Below, piece by piece: positions 15,578 through 64,000 of a stretch of 64,000 nucleotides of DNA (the stretch's first letter is position 1; each line of letters starts with the position of its first letter). A model generated the notes under the pieces. That model was not told the DNA's origin. It did not search any database and saw only the letters and a list, made by a program, of their open reading frames with translations. This DNA is from Synchiropus splendidus (taxonomy: Eukaryota; Chordata; Actinopteri; Syngnathiformes; Callionymidae). The stretch spans positions 31,774,937 through 31,838,936 of the forward strand of contig NC_071334.1 of assembly GCF_027744825.2 (NCBI RefSeq), written 5' to 3'. Position numbers and translations under genes: made by a program.

Positions 15578-15870
15578 TGTTATGAAGTGTCATGGGATTA
15601 TTTGGGGTCACAACTTGGGGGCGCTCTTGTTATGTTGCCGGGTCTCCATCCAGTTTGTTGGAAGTTGGAACCGTGAACAAAACCTGCTGTGTTGATACCT
15701 CCCGTGAGTTTTCCTTTCAGCTTTCAGCTACCACAGTTTTAAATTTAAATTGTGTATGTTTTATACTGCTTTTGTGATTGCAAGTATTTGATATTATAAA
15801 TACATTTGAAAAAATCTGAATCGCGTTATCTGTGTTCCATTGATGAGGTCTTGCAATATCCCCGTTCAAC
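15578..15870 (+). repeat. Putative 3' LTR of the gypsy element
   Basis: A purine stretch (15565-15576, GAGGGGGAAAAG) of the kind used as a plus-strand primer is followed at 15578 by TGTTATG, a plausible LTR start. The next 290 bp contain an AT-rich, TATA-like segment (about 15739-15752) and ATAAAT near 15798. The 3' boundary is not defined because no second LTR copy exists in the window to align with. crym begins at 15957. Confidence 0.4.
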
Positions 15871-15956
15871 GTCACGATTTTGAGTTCAGAGTCGTTAATG
15901 GTCAACTCGGAGCTCAGGTTTGACTCAAAGTTGGACTCAAACTTTCAGCTGCAGCC

Positions 15957-17934
<1,978 letters not shown>

Positions 17935-18166
17935 TGAAGAAATCATACATCAAGGGCTTTTTGTTCTAAATCCAGTTCATCTGCAAAACAACCTGCTTTT
18001 GTATGTAATACACATATGTAATACACTTTTGTTTAAGGCTGATTCAGTTAGTAACGTGTAACAATATTGTTAAAACAAAGAATCCAAGACCTTCTGCATG
18101 CATTTCCAACATCTTTATATTGGACTTTCCACATTACATCCTGTGTGTATTCACATATTTAGGCAC

Positions 18167-19073
18167 TTTATTTCGGCATGTATTTTAATGGCCTCGTATC
18201 GTGAACCTTAATCAGCAATGTTATTTGATAACAAAAGAGCCATCCATTTTTTTCAATGATTTTATTTACTTAAAAAATTAGAATGTGAAAAGAAAAGCAC
18301 ATGGGAGCGAGAAAAGTCAGAGGTGCATTAAAATGTTTCTGATTTAAAAATGGCTGAGCAGGGCTGATTTTTGATCATCGCTCTCCGGTGAAATATAAAA
18401 ATGCTAAATTGAAAAACGACCGATGGAATCAAAAACTACTGCAGCAGGTACAGGACAATACTGTGTGTAATAGTGTGAAGCAGAAATCATTTCAGGCGAA
18501 AGCAGCTACTTGGTGATAATTATCCAACAAATCAATCGGGAAAACGGAAGCCGCCGTGACACACTCAACGGCTCCAATAAACATTCTCGCCAAGCACTCT
18601 GCTTCGCCAGCCCATGAAGGTGACTTTACATGCATGAGTTTTTGGTGATATTGGACATTTTTGGCAACACATCAGAGACACACGTAAACAAAATAAAATT
18701 GTTTTAAAAGGAAAAATGGGGGGTGGAGTGGGGGAAATCGTACTTTTAAATTTGAGCAAGGCAGCTGGAATCAGTGCAGGACTTTTTCTTCATCATTTTG
18801 GGATAAAATTCACGATTAGTCTTTTCAAAAGCTTTTTCGTACTTTGCTAAATATCCTTCTACGCCTGTCGCACACAACAGAGTCGTCAAATTCCTGTTAA
18901 TATCAAAGGACTGAAAATATTCCCAACAACCAGGGCTGACCGAAAGTTTTCATCAAGTTCTTAAGAGTGGAATCATCTCTACCCGAGGGTCTAGAAAAGC
19001 AAGGACACGGATGCGTGTGGGTTTGGAGCCATCTGCCACGATGCAGTGGGTGAGTTGACCTGCCGGGGTTCCA
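18167..19073 (-). other. rac1 3' UTR, probably overlapping the crym 3' UTR
   Basis: AATAAA hexamers on the minus strand at 18266-18261 and 18172-18167 could end the rac1 transcript 0.8-0.9 kb after its stop. On the plus strand the first AATAAA after the crym stop is at 18576-18581. If these are used, the two convergent transcripts overlap by a few hundred bases. No other coding signal is present here. Confidence 0.45.
18576..18581 (+). terminator. Candidate crym polyadenylation signal
   Basis: This is the first canonical AATAAA on the plus strand after the crym stop at 17915, 660 bp downstream. It lies inside the presumed rac1 3' UTR on the other strand. A non-canonical signal nearer crym cannot be excluded. 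Confidence 0.35.
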
Positions 19074-22495
<3,422 letters not shown>

Positions 22496-22640
22496 CTGTC
22501 AACTTTTCCAAAAGCAGATCGATCTTCGTTAGCGCAGCAGGCTAACAGCGGCTAAATTAAGTACACCGGTCTCGCCGAAATCAAATTAAAGCAATTAAAA
22601 CTATCAGCAATTGATCTGCAGTCGTGGTGGGTAAGTGTGG
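22496..22640 (-). promoter_or_regulatory. rac1 5' UTR and probable core promoter
   Basis: GC-richer DNA with several CpG directly upstream of the rac1 ATG, without a TATA box. Farther upstream (22838-22855) there is a CpG-containing GCGCATGC half of an NRF-1-like motif, and a CACGTG E-box at about 23265. The start site is not defined. Confidence 0.35.
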
Positions 22641-25600
22641 CGACGCTTCCTTCTTCTATCCCGGAACGACCTCGTGGTGAGACTCTTAAGTAGTAATAAA
22701 AAGGCAGGCAACTCCCAAGGAAAAAAATCGGGAATCAAGATTGTGGAAAAACGCCCCGAGGGTTATATCCGGTCAATCTCTGCCACCTACTGGTGGGAAT
22801 CTACCATTGCACCATGCGCTCCCAGCACTCCCAGGTGCGTACGCGCATGCATGCGATGTGAACATTTTGGTTTAAACTTTTCTTAACGTTATACTTCGCT
22901 TCCACGGAGAACGAAAACACCATTTAAAAATGATATACAATGGCTGATCCTTATCTTCTTTCTTCTTGCCACACGTTACTACACAAATAATGCAATTTTA
23001 TGCCCTAAGAGCAGTGGCTCATTCCATCTGTCGATGTTCCTCAAATTAATCGTATACAGTGTATACTTTTTTTTTTATTTCGAATTCTCGTTTAGTCTTA
23101 ATTCCAACGCTAGAGAGCAGTCTTTGTTTAATGTTAGCGCTGTTTGCGTGCTTTCAACTTGAGGGTAGTTGCGTTCATTCAATTGATCTCAACTGCCATG
23201 CGTTGACATTGATAAACCGTTATGTGAATTTCTGTTGTTGATCCACATGCAACCAGCCGCGTCACGTGTCCTGTGGTGGCTCTATAGCGCCGAAGCGTGG
23301 ATGACGGCACAATTTGTCACTGATGATGAAAAGAACGTGGGTCAAAGTAGTCATTGGATGCGCATGAAAATATTATAGTTTCACCTCAGCTAGAGTGAAT
23401 TACCTGCCATATCTGGTTCCCATTCAGTCAGCACAACTCTCCATGTAATGTGATCTTGAGGGGTTTGTATGAATCATCCAGCAGCTCTAGCTGTATGACA
23501 TTAAGTCAATCTTTTTGAAGTGTCTGCCTTTGAATAGACTTAAGATAATACAAGATGAATTGAGGTTATCAGATATAGAAAGGACTTAAATGTCTCTGGA
23601 ACTCTTATGCATGTTTTGGAGATTGTGGGTACTGGCAAGCATCAGGGGGAATCCCAATGAAATGAAATGAAGCAATGAGCAACATGCATTTTGAGTATGA
23701 GGTTCACTTAATCATAATATGTTTAGGGATTAAAAGAAGCATTATATGTTTAGTTTAATATTTCCAGAATGTATTTTCAAGTTCCTCATGTTTCAGTTAG
23801 ATTGAACATACTGGCAGAAAATGTTATGAAGAGATAATATATTTGTATTTATCCATGCAACAAACCTAGCATTTGTGGTTGTATTATATTTGTAACGATT
23901 TTCAGAGATGTGTTAAGTAGTCTATGCTTCCAGTTCAGAGATAACGTCACAGAGGATTCCCAGATGAGTGCACTTTTACCAGCACTGTCTCCTGACTCAC
24001 TTTCTGGACTGCTGTGTGAGAGCAAGTGTGATCTCCGCTTGTTTGGATTAGCACAGATGTGTGTGGGGGGGGTTGGAGGTTACAGGAATTCCATTCAAAA
24101 CAACGCTCGAATGTTTTGAATGTTATATATATGTGGCCCCAAACATACAATAGAGTCATCGATGGAACCGTGGGAGGAATGTCTGAAGGAACTAACACCT
24201 GAAGGCCTCTAACTGGAATCGAACAAGCAACCATCTTGTTCCAGTACTTGCTTTGATTGGATTGGATTAAAAATAAATATACCAGGCAAAGTGGATGTGC
24301 CAAATCCATAATGGTGTTGTTAAAATTTTAATGCAGGTGTCAAGAAATTATTTGAAAAAGAGGGTTTGTATTTAATCATACAAGCTGCTGAAATTAAAGG
24401 GTGTCGAGTTGAAATGTGCAATTCTAAATATTTTGTATTGTATGTTTTTTGTGATGATATTCACAGTAACAAATTGTAAATAGGCAAATGTTTTTATGAA
24501 TGCATTTTTTGATGCTGTACCCTAACTTCTTTAGTGACAAAAAAATAAATTCTGATCCTTTTGTTTCGATCCACTATCAAAGTTTATATTAACATATCAA
24601 TTAGTGTCAAAAGATATGATGAATGTCATATATTTATGAAGAAAAAAAAACATCCACTGTGAATGTGTTAAAATATAATTGCAATTGCAAATTATCATTA
24701 TTCCTTACACATGTACTATTGTATTATTTATATTTTGTGTCTTGTGCCTTGTTATGGAAGAATTTCTAGCAGTGCTCGTGAGCTTGTGCGTCCACGGCCT
24801 CAGAACAAGACCCAGGGTGACTTCAGCCTCACTGGCACACGAGATGTAATGAGACTGACGTTCACTGCTGTTAGCGACGGCAGCAAAACTGCTCTGCAGT
24901 CATGGCAAAAACAATGTTGGGACCAGTCCGAGTTTATGGGTCAAAGGTTAATCTGGGCAGTTGAGCCAAACTGTTTCACTTTTGCCTTTTTACTCTCATT
25001 TTCCATCTCAAGTCTAGTGACAGCTCTTCTGCACAAAACCAAAACACGAAGTGACTCCAGTGCAAGGAAAACTTTAATGGCGTAATTTCAGGGTGTCTCA
25101 TCAGTCACATGCACAAACATTGTCGGGGGATGGCCCTCATGCTCGACTGAAAAAGGGGACTCGCAAAAAAATAACAACTGTTGTTGTTTCTGGATTGGTT
25201 CGTTGCAGAAATGACCAACTTCAATGTGCTAGTGTAACAAAATATGGTGTACATGTCCATACTTTAGAACTTCCTCTCAAGCCACTTTATAGTGGCATGT
25301 GGTCTGAGTTTATCCCTGGGGAACATAAGGTTGCCAGTTTGTGTTGTACATACGTTTAATTTAATGCATTTTCCATGAGCCAGTTTGTAATATCAAACTT
25401 AATAACAAGACCATTAAGTGTGTTTTGAACAACCGATGCAAGTCAGAGGAGCTGTTTGACTGGCTCTGCACAGCAAAGAACATCGGAGTGTTCAGGCAAC
25501 GATTCTCACTGAAAGTCAGATAAATGCCTCAAACTTCCTCAAGAATCTAAGAATGACAGGCTCCAGAGGCGAACAGGGGAAAGGAGTGGTGCTCGAGCTC

Positions 25601-27849
25601 CACTAGGGGTCTATCAGCGCACGTCCCCAGGACTCAGTGAGGTCCACCCTTTAAACTGGAAACACGGCCTCTTCCTGTTCTGGTCCGGACATGTGCACTT
25701 ACCTCCGTTCCCATAATGTGACGACCTTCACTTCCATGAAGCTGATTTGACCCACAGGGAGAAAAGTTATAAACAACAAGTAAAAGTGCTTACATCAGTG
25801 GGTTCATGAGAGGGAATTTAGCTCACGACACATCTTACCCCGCATTACTGCGTGTTCCTGCTGCAGTTTACTAGGATATAAACTGAAATACCAAGGTTAT
25901 AAACTTTCTATTTTTGGAGAGAATACATCTGCTTTTTTTCATTATAGCTTCTTTAGGGACTTATTGTGGGCATATTTGATGAGTGAAAACAAAGCATCAA
26001 ATGGTTGCTATATTTGTGGTTCTAGTTAAACATGAGTAAATCATCCATTGGATTCTATATTCCCTCCCAGGTGCCAGTCAATGGTTGCTGCTCTCTCAGT
26101 TCATTTCCCTTTCCTCAACCCATTTTCAGGGTCTGTCTTTCTCCAGATTGGATATTTTATTCTATCTCAACTGGATCTGGGTTGGCCCAAAACTCAAGAC
26201 CATTTCAAATGATCTATTTTCTATACAAACAAGTTCTGTTGAGGGATTGAAAGATATGATCACCTCATTTAACAGCCACAAGCTCTGTATCCCGTTGGTC
26301 AAAATGTGAGATTGTTTTGAAGAATAAAATAGATTTCAAATGGAAAGGCTTCACACTCTGTTCTGTTTGTATCGCTGAGTTGCTGTGAAACACTCAGTTC
26401 AGTCAATTTAGCATCACTCAGAACAAGACACCCCACTTGACTCAAACGTTTGGATTTTTATTTTTCATGAGAAGTCAGTGTCCTATTACTTGAGCTCTAG
26501 TGTGAAAAGTTCTCCTTATGCCACAAATATTTTACTTTTTTTTTAGTTCCACTCAAAAACAAGGGCTGCATTCTGAGCATCCGTTTCCCTATTCCTTTGT
26601 TTTGACTGTTCCCTGGCATGGTGTTGGAGTGTATGAATCACGGGATAAATCCCCTTCAAAAGCTTTAATTTTATTAAAATTACATAAGAGTTAGTTTAAA
26701 TGGACAAGGGTGGAGGAGGGCCGGTCCATTACACATGATATCACTTCCCCTTCTGTGACTTTCTCCCATTGTCCCCTGCAGTGCTGCACAATGAGTCCTC
26801 AGCTCCACTCCCTTCCTGACTTCCATCATCTGGGCTCGGTCTTCGTATTCAACCCTGCAGCAGAACTGTACTGGTGTGTCTTGGCTCTTCCCAGTACACT
26901 CATGATGAGTCATGATGCTCATGAAAGTTGGACTCACGTTAGACTTGTCTGAAACTTGTATATATATGTGCGGCCAGATGTGACAGAAGTTTTCAAAAAT
27001 ATGCTACGATTAAAATGTGTTGAGAAAAGTTAGACATATCACATGTAAGACTGACATTGACATTGTTCTATGATGCGCTGAAACATCTGATAACATATTG
27101 TCAGTCACAAAACAAGATATTTAAGAGTGAATCCTATTTGGACTTTTGTTCCCATCTATTGAACATCTAATTAAAATGTTTAATTTCAGGCCGTAGAGAT
27201 TTAATAAGAGATGAACAGTAATAGAGGGAACATCAATCGATAGAGTCGGTCATAAATAATAAATCCTAATTTTTCATCGATATGGAGGAAATTAGATTAT
27301 GTTTTCCGCAGGAAATGACCCAAACACTGCAGACGGGACTCATTCTCTTGTCGCACAGTCTTCCTGGACAGATGGTACCGGGAGTCTGCTGCGCTCATGT
27401 TGGCTCAAACACACACCAATGAATTTGCTTGGTGCGTAGCTCGTCTAAATATATGGAGCTTAACACACGGCTCATGCCACAGCTGCCCTCAATTAATGAA
27501 ATTGGTCATTGTCTCTTTATACTGTATGTTTCTGCAATGACAGTTTTACTATGGCTGTGGTCGAATTCACTTTCTGCATGATGACATTATGTATTGCTCA
27601 ACATATTTTGCTTCTATGGTTAAATGTGGTTGAGAACTGAGAAAAAAAACAGTAATTTTGTGGTTTGTGTCTTGCTCAGAATGGCCAAACGTTTGAAGAA
27701 TTCGATGCGGGTGGCCTAGAAACAGGGAAAACACCGAGTCGCAGTTGTTTTATTTTTTTCTTTTCATCACTTGAACTTAAAAATAGAATTGATTTACTGA
27801 TTAGAAACAGTCTGTCATGTATACGAGCGGGTGCGCGCGGGCCATGAGC
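22641..27849. other. Intergenic DNA between rac1 and cyth3, no gene seen
   Basis: About 5.2 kb of mostly AT-rich DNA between two divergent genes. Open frames up to about 124 codons (for example near 24.7-25.1 kb) have no recognisable domain, no splice context and no compositional difference from their surroundings. It may contain enhancers for rac1 or cyth3 but no specific element can be supported. Confidence 0.55.
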
Positions 27850-28186
27850 GCGACTTCTTAAGGGGCGGGGCCTAGTGACGTAGGCATATGAGCATTTCGA
27901 GGATGGAGCTGAGGGAGAGAAACGTCTGCAGACTCACTCGACTATCATCTCTCTCTCTCTGTTTCAACTGAGGACATCACCACAGTCATAAACAACAAAT
28001 CATTTCTTTAATTTTTCTCTACGTTTTCCGGGTATTCTACGTCTTATTTCGCCGCTGACAGCCGTCGACCGTGAATACATCCGTCCGTCTGTCAAACCGA
28101 CAACCGGCTCCGCCAGCGAGGACAGCAAAGAGGAGCATCCGGTGAGAGACTGCTCCCCGCCGGGCACACCTTCTGCTGGACTCACC
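27850..28186 (+). promoter_or_regulatory. cyth3 promoter and 5' UTR
   Basis: A GC box (GGGGCGGGGCC, about 27862-27872) is followed by a CRE-like GTGACGTAG (about 27875-27883), then a CT-rich stretch around 27948-27961 of the kind found at initiators. CpG density is raised from here to about 28190. The ATG at 28187 sits in CTCACCATGG, close to the ideal Kozak context. The presumed 5' UTR is about 200-300 bp. Confidence 0.6.
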
Positions 28187-54793
<26,607 letters not shown>

Positions 54794-55753
54794 AGGACAT
54801 CATCTGGAGCGACCCAACTGTGAGCAGCAGAGCTGTCATGGGTGAAGGACGGGAGAGATGAAGACTAAGTTGGGTTCAATTCATCACGGGAGTAACTTGC
54901 GCTGAAGGACGCGCTCTCTGCGGTATCTGCATCAACAGCGCTCTCTGCTGTGCGCCGGAGGATGTGCACTTTCTTCTGGTTCCACATTTTATACCCGGTC
55001 ATTTCAACTTGATTTTATAGGACAGGAAACCTCGCGATCGTGAATCAGCTGGTCTGATCGTAACCTCAACTATATGCAAAACTTTAATTTCAGAACACTA
55101 GTAAGACTGTCAAATTGGGTAAAAGCGCAGATATATTTAAAGTGAAACCATGTTCTGAGGGAGCCTCCGATAAGCTATAACGCATCTCTTTGTCGACTAT
55201 CAGAAGATTCAACTGTGATCATGTGTGTTTGTATTTATTTGTCCTTCAAGTTGGATTTACATTCGACACGTGTATATACTGTACAGAATGTTTTTCTCTT
55301 GTGTGAACAGTAGGAGCCCATACATCCGGATGTTCTTAGTTCAGGGCTGTGTTCCATTTGGCACCATAAGCACTGAGCGGTGTCATGACGGGTTCGTTTT
55401 GCTTGCTGCTCCCTGATGAGACGTGGGAACGAAACAATATCCATCAAAAACAAGTGGAACGCAGCAGTAGTTTGCAGGTGCAAGGAACCCTCTCATTTTT
55501 GAATTTCAATACAGTCAGAGCCAAACGTTTAAGACCACAGACTTTGGTTTGCAATTCACTGAGAAGTCCAGCAGCCAGATTGGGTTTTTAAGACCACTGA
55601 GAGCAGAACACTGAAGAAATGTTTATGACAATCATTTCCACCCCATATTTGGTTGGCTCAACTACAGCTGGTGGGTCTTCAACGTTGAGCCAAAACTGAA
55701 ATATTGAATGACTGTTCTCTTCACTTGATGAAGTTTGATGAAGTTTTAATAAA
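54794..55753 (+). other. cyth3 3' UTR with polyadenylation signal
   Basis: Non-coding sequence after the TAG at 54791-54793. The canonical AATAAA at 55748-55753 is followed by A-rich sequence, which gives a 3' UTR of about 1 kb. No other AATAAA occurs earlier in this stretch. Confidence 0.55.
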
Positions 55754-57265
55754 AATTAAAAAATTAAAAAGCTATACAGAACTCAGGAGGGTTTTTTGTG
55801 CTGAGGAGTTTGTTTTCTTTGAAAACTTACACTTGAATTCAGTATAGGGAAACGTTAATGAAAGACAATGTTGCAATAGATTTTCGTTCACTGTGAATTT
55901 TTTTTGTCACACTAGTATGGAAAATCAAATGGTTCTCGGGGACAACAATTTAGTGGCAATAAGATGCAGTCCCAGTTATGCAAGATGAAAATTCAAGACA
56001 CACCTGTCAAGAGACAGAGCAGGAAACAAGCCGGCTGACTCAAAGAAACCCAGAACAAAAGGTCGTGTTGGACATCAACAAGTGTATTTTAAGGCCTTTA
56101 CCTTACAATGTATAAATCTGACATGCTAAACTATTGAAATCAGCTTCAAATTTGAAAACAAAAAGCAATTTACACTCGTGACTTGAGCTGGAGATTATTT
56201 AGCGAATCAACACAAGTCTGAAAAAGCGAGAGACAAATCCTGATACAGGATCTTAACATGTAAAAATAACTGATAGTACAGTTGAAATTAACTTCACAGT
56301 TGTCTTTAGGACGCTACAAGACACCAATCATGAATCTCAATTTAAAAGCAAACACATGGTCCGTTGCAGGAACAAAGGTTCGACTCTCATTAGCCGATGG
56401 TTAAAAAAGAGGCTAAGTATAAGAATGTGAGCAGAAAGACACGTTGCAGAGAGAAAAGCTCTGTCTGAGTTTAATAATGACTCAGTGGAGAGAAAAAAAA
56501 AAAAAAAAGCAAGAAATGTCCTCAAGTGTGTCCAGGCAAACATGGAGAGGTATCTGTCTGCCGTCGTTCCTCCAGGGATCCAGGTCATCCATAAACCTTG
56601 CAGCCCTGCTGACATGTCCATGTCTTCTTAAAGAAATCTATTCCCTTTGTCCCGATTCTTCTGCGAAGCAGGTAAAAGATCTACAAAGGATGAAGTCCTG
56701 AGATCCGCTGAGCTGCAGCAGCACAGATGAGTCAGCTCCAAGCTTTGAGTTCATACAAGTATATATTAATATTTCTCATTATTTTACTTCTTGTCCGAGA
56801 ATTGTGGATTGCGTCGATATAAAAACTAATATTTGAAACATTTAAAACACTATTGAATCGGTAAAAATACAACGATGAAGCACCACGTCAATCAGATGTC
56901 ATTCCACTGCTGTGGCTGGAGAATCTGAAACAAAGAGGAGAGTCGGGTCAGTGCACTGACCCGGACGCACATGGGACGGTACAGAAGGTGATGAAGAGTG
57001 GGATTATAGCAGAGGTTGTCCTCAGCTAGTTAAACTAGCATGAGTGAAGTCCAACATGAACCAGAGCGGGTCAACATGGTGCCGTAAACTCAACATTCAT
57101 CAGGCACAAGTTGCTACAAGAGCCACGCGTTGGAAAATGTACCAGGAGACCCTGAATCACCGGCGCATGTGGGACACCGGCCCAGCTAAATCCCACATGC
57201 TTCAGTGGAACTTCAGAAGAGCAATCTTTCAACAAACACAAGAGGTCGAACCAGCCCACTCACAG
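55754..57265 (-). other. Interval between cyth3 and usp42 stops; likely usp42 3' UTR
   Basis: No coding frame with a known domain. A candidate spliced acceptor at about 56930 (tttcag|ATTCTCC) is followed by a short frame ending in TGA, and could be a non-coding or alternative last exon of usp42. On the minus strand no AATAAA is obvious; an ATTAAA variant lies at about 56473-56468. A poly(A) run occurs at about 56490-56508 on the plus strand. Confidence 0.4.

Positions 57266-64000
<6,735 letters not shown>

Larger units (their letters stand above)
11770..15870 (+). mobile_element. Degenerate Ty3/gypsy-type LTR retrotransposon
   Basis: About 4.1 kb between snu13 and crym carry, in order, remnants of gag with a CCHC knuckle, aspartic protease, reverse transcriptase, RNase H and integrase, then a polypurine stretch and an LTR-like AT-rich tail. 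The order PR-RT-RH-IN defines the Ty3/gypsy (Metaviridae-like) type. The reading frame changes several times, RNase H has an internal deletion, and no 5' LTR or primer-binding site is recognisable before gag (the DNA up to about 11760 looks like snu13 downstream sequence). The copy is therefore 5'-truncated and inactive. Boundaries are approximate: the left edge is where gag similarity starts, the right edge is an estimated LTR end. Confidence 0.85.

Noticed and set aside
24205..24260. tRNA-like B box (minus-strand TGTTCGATTCC) suggesting a tRNA gene or SINE
   Set aside because: The best A-box candidate is only about 13 bases away, too close for a tRNA, and no cloverleaf can be drawn. A decayed SINE remains possible but is unsupported.
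24711..25085. 124-codon frame between rac1 and cyth3
   Set aside because: No family recognised, no splice signals or conserved motif; length is within chance expectation for a 5-kb gap.

Overview
This is a nuclear genomic window from a vertebrate, most likely a percomorph-type teleost fish. The evidence is split genes with GT-AG introns, 3' AATAAA signals, short introns in most genes, AT-rich intergenic DNA with simple repeats, and proteins that align residue by residue (from memory of the families) with vertebrate orthologues. I cannot name the species. No bacterial, phage, CRISPR or operon structure is present.

Layout, left to right. (1) faap100, minus strand, 3' end off the left edge, first codon at 3414. 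(2) uqcrc2, minus strand, 14 coding exons, 10165 to 5913. (3) snu13, plus strand, 3 coding exons, 10667 to 11396, head-to-head with uqcrc2 across a 501-bp bidirectional promoter that holds a perfect NRF-1 type palindrome. (4) A decayed Ty3/gypsy-type LTR retrotransposon, plus strand, about 11.77 to 15.87 kb, with no recognisable 5' LTR, several frameshifts and a deletion in RNase H. (5) crym, plus strand, 8 exons, 15957 to 17915, starting within about 100-400 bp of the retroelement's 3' end. (6) rac1, minus strand, 6 exons, 22495 to 19074, tail-to-tail with crym. (7) cyth3, plus strand, 13 exons, 28187 to 54793, with a 13.5-kb first intron. (8) usp42, minus strand, from off the right edge to a stop at 57266, tail-to-tail with cyth3. 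All exon phases that I assigned for these genes join in frame, and the complete genes have the expected protein lengths (uqcrc2 455 aa, snu13 128, crym 317, rac1 192, cyth3 394).

The genes are not one pathway. They are housekeeping or signalling genes: DNA crosslink repair (faap100), respiratory complex III (uqcrc2), spliceosome/box C/D snoRNP (snu13), ketimine reductase/thyroid-hormone binding (crym), Rho-family GTPase (rac1), ARF exchange factor (cyth3), and a nuclear deubiquitinase (usp42). rac1-cyth3-usp42 is the same neighbourhood as human 7p22.1. The left genes correspond to human 17q25, 16p12 and 22q13 neighbourhoods.

I found no convincing new biological system. The observations most worth checking are a 60-nt, stop-free, in-frame GT-AG segment in usp42 (possible exitron), the LTR element sitting directly upstream of crym, the uqcrc2/snu13 bidirectional promoter, the unusual rac1 C-terminus, and a possible non-autonomous mobile element in a cyth3 intron.
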